NCBI RefSeq assembly: GCF_000152705.1
Contig: NZ_CH672413.1
Location: 558,001 to 622,000, forward strand
DNA from: Janibacter sp. HTCC2649
GTDB taxonomy: Bacteria > Actinomycetota > Actinomycetes > Actinomycetales > Dermatophilaceae
Length of the DNA: 64,000 bases
Reading direction: 5' to 3'
Position numbers and translations under genes: made by a program. This document shows, piece by piece, positions 59,233-64,000 of this stretch. The first letter of the stretch is position 1. Each line of letters starts with the position of its first letter. The notes below the pieces were generated by a model, which had not been told where the DNA came from, did not search any database, and was given only the letters and a program-made list of their open reading frames with translations.

Positions 59233-60342
59233 TCACCCCTGCAGGGTCAGGTCCCTGCCCAGCAGCTCGGCCAAGCGGTCGACCTCACTCGCAAGGGCCG
59301 CCTCTGGGCGCCGTCCCGGACCGAGCCAGGTCACTGTCACGGCGTCGCGGGCGCGAGCCCACGTGCCGCACACGACACCCCCATCGATGACGGGGTTCGC
59401 CTTTCGAGTCATCAGATCTCGGTGTGCCGGCGGTGTCACGTGGCCATCGCTCGTTCCGGGCCCCATGATCCATTGGTCGTGCCCGGGGAGGAGCCGAACC
59501 ACGTCCGAGGGCGTGGCAGCCTCAAGGGCGTCAACATCCTGCCGCGCCACGTAGGCAAGTCCTCCCTCGAGGTCGACGGGGACCAACTCGTCCCCGAGGT
59601 CGTCGAGCCACCCGCCAAGCCTCTTGCGCCCAGCGCTCAGACCCTTTCCCAGCCAGTGGTCGAGGTTGTCGAGCGACGCCGGCCCATAGACGCTGAAGTA
59701 GGCCTTGATCGCTCGTGGACCGGCGACGTCGAGCTCAGGGATGCCGCCCCACCGGGGGTTGCTCTCGAGGAGCTGCAGCGTCAGGCGTCCCTCCCGCCGC
59801 GGCCCCAGAGTCAGGTCCCCCTGCCAGCTCAGGGGTTTGATCAGCGTTCCCGCTCCGTCGTCGAAGACCGGTCGCAGGTGCTGGTAGGCACGGTGCTTCG
59901 CCACCGCCTCGCCGAGCTCGGCAACGGTGAGCGGTCCGTCGGCCAGTGCCTCCCGCACTGCGGCCCTGAAGTCCGGCCAGTCGGAGGGCGTCAGCTGGTA
60001 GTGCTCCACCCAGCTCGGCAGCTCCCACTGTCGACCTGCTTGTCGGAGGGACAGGTAGACACCACCCTCTTCCGGCGAAAGGTAGTGCACGGCTCCCCGG
60101 AACGCGAAGGCCTTGATCACCTCGCCTGCCGCGAGGGCCCTCGTCAGATCTCCCGACTGCACCGAGCTGCTACGGGCGTGGACCGCGAGCTCGGCCAGGG
60201 ACTCGTCCATGGAGAGCACTGCACCCAGACGACCCACAACCTCCGCTGCTGACCGCGACACCAAGGGTCCGAGGAACTGTCGCTCCGTCCGCCACGACAG
60301 GGCCTGCGCACGGGTCACCGAAACGTGTGCAGTGGTCTTCAT
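59233..60342 (-). CDS. Winged-helix DNA-binding protein, AlkZ/YcaQ-like (HTH_42)
   Basis: A 369-residue protein of the HTH_42 family: RTERQFLGPLVSRSAAEVVGRLGAVLSMDESLAELAVHAR at the N-terminus (quoted as RQFLGPLVSRSAAEVV), a run of winged-helix modules including LTVAELGEAVAKHRAY, and a C-terminal barrel (VVRLLPGHDQWIMGPG). Characterised relatives (AlkZ, YcaQ) are DNA glycosylases that unhook crosslinks or protect antibiotic producers. Whether this one retains a glycosylase site cannot be told from sequence alone. Start ATG 60342, 67 bp upstream of it is the mpa stop on the same strand. Confidence 0.82.
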   Translation of the reverse strand: MKTTAHVSVTRAQALSWRTERQFLGPLVSRSAAEVVGRLGAVLSMDESLAELAVHARSSSVQSGDLTRALAAGEVIKAFAFRGAVHYLSPEEGGVYLSLRQAGRQWELPSWVEHYQLTPSDWPDFRAAVREALADGPLTVAELGEAVAKHRAYQHLRPVFDDGAGTLIKPLSWQGDLTLGPRREGRLTLQLLESNPRWGGIPELDVAGPRAIKAYFSVYGPASLDNLDHWLGKGLSAGRKRLGGWLDDLGDELVPVDLEGGLAYVARQDVDALEAATPSDVVRLLPGHDQWIMGPGTSDGHVTPPAHRDLMTRKANPVIDGGVVCGTWARARDAVTVTWLGPGRRPEAALASEVDRLAELLGRDLTLQG

Positions 60343-60409
60343 GCCGCCGAGCCTTGCACGGGATCCGGACGAAAATCGTCCTGGTTCTCAACTGCCGGTC
60401 TGGGCAGGC

Positions 60410-62071
60410 TCAGAGGTACTGGCCGGTGTTGGCGATCGTGGAGATCGAGCGGCCGGGCTCGTTGCCTTCCTTGGTCTTGATGAGCGTGCGGATGTAGACG
60501 ATCCGCTCACCCTTCTTGCCCGAGATCCTCGCCCAGTCGTCGGGGTTGGTCGTGTTCGGAAGGTCCTCGTTCTCCTTGAACTCGTCGACGCAGCTCGCCA
60601 GGAGGTGGTCGACGCGCAGGCCGCGGTGACCCGTGGTGAGGAAGTCCTTGATGGCCATCTTCTTGGCGCGGTCGACGATGTTCTGGATCATGGCGCCACT
60701 GTTGAAGTCCTTGAAGTAGAGGACCTCCTTGTCGCCGCCGGCGTAGGTCACCTCGAGGAACTCGTTGTCCTCGTCCTCCGCATACATACGGGTCACGACG
60801 GCCTCCGTCATGGCCTCGACCGTGGCCTCGGGAGAGCCACCGTTGACGGCGAGGTCGTCGGTGTGGAGCGGCAGGTCGGGGGTGAGGTACTTGAGGAAGA
60901 TCTCGGTCGAGGCCTGGGCATCGGGGCGCTCGATCTTGATCTTCACGTCGAGGCGGCCAGGGCGCAGGATGGCCGGGTCAATCATGTCCTCGCGGTTGCT
61001 GGCGCCAATGACGATGACGTTCTCGAGGCCTTCGACACCATCGATCTCGCTGAGGAGCTGCGGGACGATCGTGGTCTCGACGTCGCTGGAGACGCCCGAT
61101 CCACGGGTGCGGAAGAGGCTGTCCATCTCGTCGAAGAACACGACGACGGGGAAACCTTCGGAGGACTTCTCGCGAGCTCGCTGGAAGATGAGCCGGATGT
61201 GGCGCTCGGTCTCACCGACATACTTGTTGAGCAGCTCGGGGCCCTTGATGTTGAGGAAATAGCTCTTGCCCGGCTCACGCCCTTCCTTCTCCGCGATCTT
61301 GCGCGACAGGGAGGCGGCGACGGCCTTGGCGATCATCGTCTTGCCACAGCCGGGAGGGCCGTAGAGGAGCACACCCTTGGGGGCCTTGAGGTGGTGCTCG
61401 GTGAACAGATCCGGGTGAAGGTAGGGCAGCTCGACGGCGTCACGGATGAGCTCGATCTGGCTGCCCAGGCCCCCGATGTCGTCGTAGGCGATGTCGGGCA
61501 CCTCTTCGAGGACGAGGTCGGCGACCTCGGCCCGAGGGATCTGCTCGTAGACGAACGCGCTGCGCGACTCGAGGAGGAGGGCGTCTCCGACACGCAACTT
61601 GACGTCCTTGAGGGACGCAGCCACGCGGCATACCCGCTCTTCGTCGGCACGCGAGAGGACGAGAACTCGGCCGTCGTCGAGGATCTCCTTGAGGAGGACG
61701 ATCTCGCCAGCACGCTCGAAGCCATGCACCGCAACGACATTCATCGCCTCGTTGAGCATGACCTCGCGACCGACCTCGATGTCGCTCGCATCGATCGTCG
61801 GGCTCACGGCAACGTGCATCTTGCGGCCGCCAGTGAGCACGTCGACCGTCTTGTCGGGAAAGGTCTCGGCGACGATGCCGTAGCCCGAGGGCGGCTGCCC
61901 GAGACGGTCGACCTCGGTCTTGAGCGTGACGATCTGCTCGCGAGCGTCACGCAGGGTGCGCACGAGTCGCTCGTTCTGTGCCGACACGGTGTTGACCTGC
62001 GAACGCAGGTCGTTCACGGTGCCTTCAAGACGGCGCGTGGCATCGCGTTCGGACGGAGTGAACTCGGTCAT
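60410..62071 (-). CDS. mpa: Proteasome-activating AAA ATPase Mpa/ARC
   Basis: A 553-residue AAA protein. N-terminal coiled coil (about 10-60) binds Pup; two OB folds follow (65-160); the AAA module has Walker A GPPGCGKT (238-245), Walker [12 protein letters not shown] and the sensor/Arg region [17 protein letters not shown]. The C-terminus ends TGQYL, the HbYX-like tail that docks on and opens the 20S alpha ring. It unfolds pupylated substrates. ATG 62071. It is separated from dop by a 16-kb accessory block, while in most genomes the two are close. Confidence 0.96.
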   Translation of the reverse strand: MTEFTPSERDATRRLEGTVNDLRSQVNTVSAQNERLVRTLRDAREQIVTLKTEVDRLGQPPSGYGIVAETFPDKTVDVLTGGRKMHVAVSPTIDASDIEVGREVMLNEAMNVVAVHGFERAGEIVLLKEILDDGRVLVLSRADEERVCRVAASLKDVKLRVGDALLLESRSAFVYEQIPRAEVADLVLEEVPDIAYDDIGGLGSQIELIRDAVELPYLHPDLFTEHHLKAPKGVLLYGPPGCGKTMIAKAVAASLSRKIAEKEGREPGKSYFLNIKGPELLNKYVGETERHIRLIFQRAREKSSEGFPVVVFFDEMDSLFRTRGSGVSSDVETTIVPQLLSEIDGVEGLENVIVIGASNREDMIDPAILRPGRLDVKIKIERPDAQASTEIFLKYLTPDLPLHTDDLAVNGGSPEATVEAMTEAVVTRMYAEDEDNEFLEVTYAGGDKEVLYFKDFNSGAMIQNIVDRAKKMAIKDFLTTGHRGLRVDHLLASCVDEFKENEDLPNTTNPDDWARISGKKGERIVYIRTLIKTKEGNEPGRSISTIANTGQYL

Positions 62072-62105
62072 CGGGGCCTCCTGAAGCTCTGCTGGCCCCT
62101 CAACG

Positions 62106-63107
62106 CTAACCCGTGATGCTGCGACGGACCTTGCGGACTCGCTTGTCGGACGGAACACGTTCGCCGATGGCCTCCGAGGTCCACTCCTCATCAGTCGAAC
62201 CGGGCAGGCCCTCGATGGGGTTGCCCTCGGCATCTTCGGTGCCCTCGTAGCCCTTGCCGGGGCGGCGCTTGCGCAGTGGCGGGGTGACTCCGGGCGCCAG
62301 TCGACGCGTGGTGATGAGGAAGCCCGTGTGGCCGTGCATGCGGTGCTCGGGGCGGACGGCGAGGCCCTCCAGGTGCCATCCGCGCACGAGCGACTCCCAC
62401 GCCGAGGGCTCGGTCCAGTTGCCGGCGTCACGCATGGCTTCGGCGACCTTGGACAGCTGCGTGGCGGTGGCGACGTAGCAGATGAGCACACCACCGGGCG
62501 CGAGCGCCTCACCGACGACGTCGAGGCACTCCCAGGGGGCGAGCATGTCGAGGACGACGCGGTCGACGGTTCCGGGCTCGACGTTCTGGGGCAGGGCCTC
62601 GACGAGGTCGCCGACCGTGACGGTCCACGCCGGGTGGTCCTCACCGAAATAGGTGCGGGCGTTGGCCATGGCGATGGCGGCGAAGTCCTCGCGGCGCTCG
62701 AAGGAGTGGAGCTTGCCCGTCTCGCCCACGGCCCGCAGCAGTGACATCGACAGTGCGCCCGAGCCGACACCGGCCTCGACGACGACGGCACCGGGGAAGA
62801 TGTCGGCGAAGGTGACGATCTGGCCGGCGTCCTTGGGATAGACCACGGCGGCGCCGCGCGGCATGGACATGACGTAGTCGGAGAGCAGCGGCCGCAGCGC
62901 GAGGTACTGGAAGCCGGCAGTGTTGCTCACGGTCGAGCCGTCGGGCGAGCCGATGAGGTCGTCGTGCTGCAGGTAGCCGCGGTGGGTGTGGAACTGCTTG
63001 CCGGGCGCCAGCGTGATGGTGTGGAGCCGCCCCTTGGCGTCGGTGAGCTGCACCCGCTCACCTTCGGCAAAGGGTCCACGTCGCAGGTCAGAACCGGTCG
63101 CACTCAT
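62106..63107 (-). CDS. trmI: tRNA (adenine-58-N1)-methyltransferase TrmI
   Basis: A 333-residue SAM-dependent methyltransferase: an N-terminal beta-domain ([19 protein letters not shown]), the SAM motif [17 protein letters not shown] (about 105-121), [18 protein letters not shown], and a C-terminal tail rich in Arg/Lys/Gly ([13 protein letters not shown]). It methylates A58 in the T-loop of tRNAs as a tetramer. It lies 34 bp upstream of mpa and 11 bp downstream of the M50 protease, a conserved gene string in actinobacteria. Confidence 0.94.
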   Translation of the reverse strand: MSATGSDLRRGPFAEGERVQLTDAKGRLHTITLAPGKQFHTHRGYLQHDDLIGSPDGSTVSNTAGFQYLALRPLLSDYVMSMPRGAAVVYPKDAGQIVTFADIFPGAVVVEAGVGSGALSMSLLRAVGETGKLHSFERREDFAAIAMANARTYFGEDHPAWTVTVGDLVEALPQNVEPGTVDRVVLDMLAPWECLDVVGEALAPGGVLICYVATATQLSKVAEAMRDAGNWTEPSAWESLVRGWHLEGLAVRPEHRMHGHTGFLITTRRLAPGVTPPLRKRRPGKGYEGTEDAEGNPIEGLPGSTDEEWTSEAIGERVPSDKRVRKVRRSITG

Positions 63108-63118
63108 GAGGGTGGAGT

Positions 63119-64000
63119 CTAGTTGGCGGCGATGGCCGCGTTGACCGCCTCGACGGTGACGAGCCCGAGGACCCGACCACCCTCGACAGCCACGACGACG
63201 TTGCTCGTGGATTCCTGGATCGCGGTGACGACGGCGGTGAGGTCATCCTGTGGCCTGGTGTCGGCGACCCATCGTTCGGGTTGCACCCTGGCAAGGGCGG
63301 AGGCGGGCGTGCTGGCCCATCGTTCGCGCGGCACGGTCTGGGCGTCCTGCGGGAGGACCAGCGAGGTGGGGCGCCCGGATTCGTCGACGACGACGGCGAG
63401 GCCTCCGGTGGCGGCGGCCGCCTCGAGCAGGTCGCTGCCGCGCAGCACCGGAACCGGGCGCACGACCTGCGCCACGGTGCCCCGGGCGAGCATTTGCCTC
63501 GCCTGGCCGGTGCGGATGGCGCCGGTGGCTCCCTGCCACATGAAGACGCAGATGAGCCCCATCCAGATGATGGAGGTCAGCGACGGTTGGCTGCCTTCGA
63601 CCAGTGGGCGCACGACGAACCATCCGATGACGCCGAGGGTCACGACCCGGCCGGTCCAGCCGGCGGCGATGAGGCCCTTCTCGCGTCGCCCGGTGAGCTT
63701 CCACACCAGGGCGTCGACGAGCTGTCCTCCGTCGAGGGGCAGGCCGGGGAGCAGGTTGAAGCCCGCGAGCAGCAGGTTGACGAACGCGATGCCGAAGAGG
63801 ATCCGGCTCGGCACGTCCGCACTGACGGCGAGCGACGCGATCCACGCGACGAGGGCCAGTGCCCCGTTGGCGACCGGGCCGACGACGGCGATCGCCGCCG
63901 CCCTTCCGGGCGTCGAAAGACGTGCGTCGTATGCCGTGTGCCCACCCCAGAGGTCGGCCACCACTCGGTGGACCGGGAACCCGAGTGCACGGGCCATGCC
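63119..64000 (-). CDS. M50 site-2 protease family protein with CBS domains, 5' end outside window
   Basis: The minus-strand frame runs off the window end, so the N-terminus with the HExxH zinc motif is missing; the visible part begins right after it (ARALGFPVHRVVADLWGGH). Present are the membrane segments, the third zinc ligand motif NLLPGLPLDGGQLVDALVW (quoted as NLLPGLPLDGGQ), and a C-terminal CBS pair (RPVPVLRGSDLLEAAAA; VVVAVEGGRVLGLVT). It is an intramembrane zinc protease of the type found upstream of trmI in actinobacteria; substrates are unknown. Confidence 0.9.
   Translation of the reverse strand, partial: GMARALGFPVHRVVADLWGGHTAYDARLSTPGRAAAIAVVGPVANGALALVAWIASLAVSADVPSRILFGIAFVNLLLAGFNLLPGLPLDGGQLVDALVWKLTGRREKGLIAAGWTGRVVTLGVIGWFVVRPLVEGSQPSLTSIIWMGLICVFMWQGATGAIRTGQARQMLARGTVAQVVRPVPVLRGSDLLEAAAATGGLAVVVDESGRPTSLVLPQDAQTVPRERWASTPASALARVQPERWVADTRPQDDLTAVVTAIQESTSNVVVAVEGGRVLGLVTVEAVNAAIAAN

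Overview
The window comes from a high-GC actinobacterial chromosome. It carries a complete Pup-proteasome gene set (mpa, dop, pup, prcB, prcA, pafA, pafB, pafC), plus rbpA, lnt-ppm1, tatA/tatC and a Ski2-like HelY helicase, in an order close to that known from Mycobacterium and Micrococcales. Gene content and style (high GC3, GTG starts, ATGA/GTGA overlaps) fit Micrococcales such as Intrasporangiaceae, but the genus is an inference. A dif-like XerC/XerD site at 1699-1726 places the left edge of the window at the replication terminus. Most conserved genes to its right lie on the minus strand, which is co-directional with a fork moving leftward towards dif.

Layout. 1-7 kb: a partial M15 carboxypeptidase, an orphan mraY, dif, VOC proteins, a HelR-type RNA polymerase recycling ATPase preceded by a rifamycin-associated element, an AraC/VOC pair, and an SMR guanidine exporter under a guanidine-III riboswitch. 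7-15 kb: an SSB-like protein, a secreted GH92 mannosidase, an SGNH hydrolase, a coiled-coil M15 peptidase, a UMF1 transporter, and rbpA with a SigR-like promoter. 15-24 kb: fxsA, ppm1 and lnt, then a lysine-fermentation cluster (kal-kamE-kamD-kdd, divergent kamA) without kce. 24-28 kb: ArsR with a divergent MFS exporter and twin operators, YbaK, an Lrp regulator and a 5'-3' exonuclease. 28-44.5 kb: helY, a lipid kinase, tatC, tatA, pafC, pafB, DUF3866, two FKBPs, pafA, peroxiredoxin, dienelactone hydrolase, prcA, prcB, pup and dop. 44.5-60.3 kb: an accessory block separating dop from mpa. 60.4-64 kb: mpa, trmI and a partial M50 protease.

The accessory block holds a lipase, a second PRPP synthetase-like gene, a nested insertion-sequence pair, three tail-collar proteins and a 2351-residue secreted repeat protein. 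An IS481 element with 23-bp perfect terminal repeats and a 6-bp GCTAGC duplication is itself interrupted by an IS110 element. The IS110 sits immediately before the codon for the catalytic Glu of the IS481 transposase. Its 5' non-coding end reads as a bridge RNA: the expected target and donor guide segments are present in the expected order, inside two stem-closed loops. This is the most striking object in the window.

A second theme is small-molecule sensing written in DNA or RNA: guanidine (riboswitch plus exporter), rifamycins (RAE plus HelR) and thiol stress (SigR-like promoter plus RbpA). A heptamer, GGCATAC/GTATGCC, is several-fold over-represented across the core and nearly absent from the accessory block. 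No tRNA, rRNA or CRISPR array was seen.
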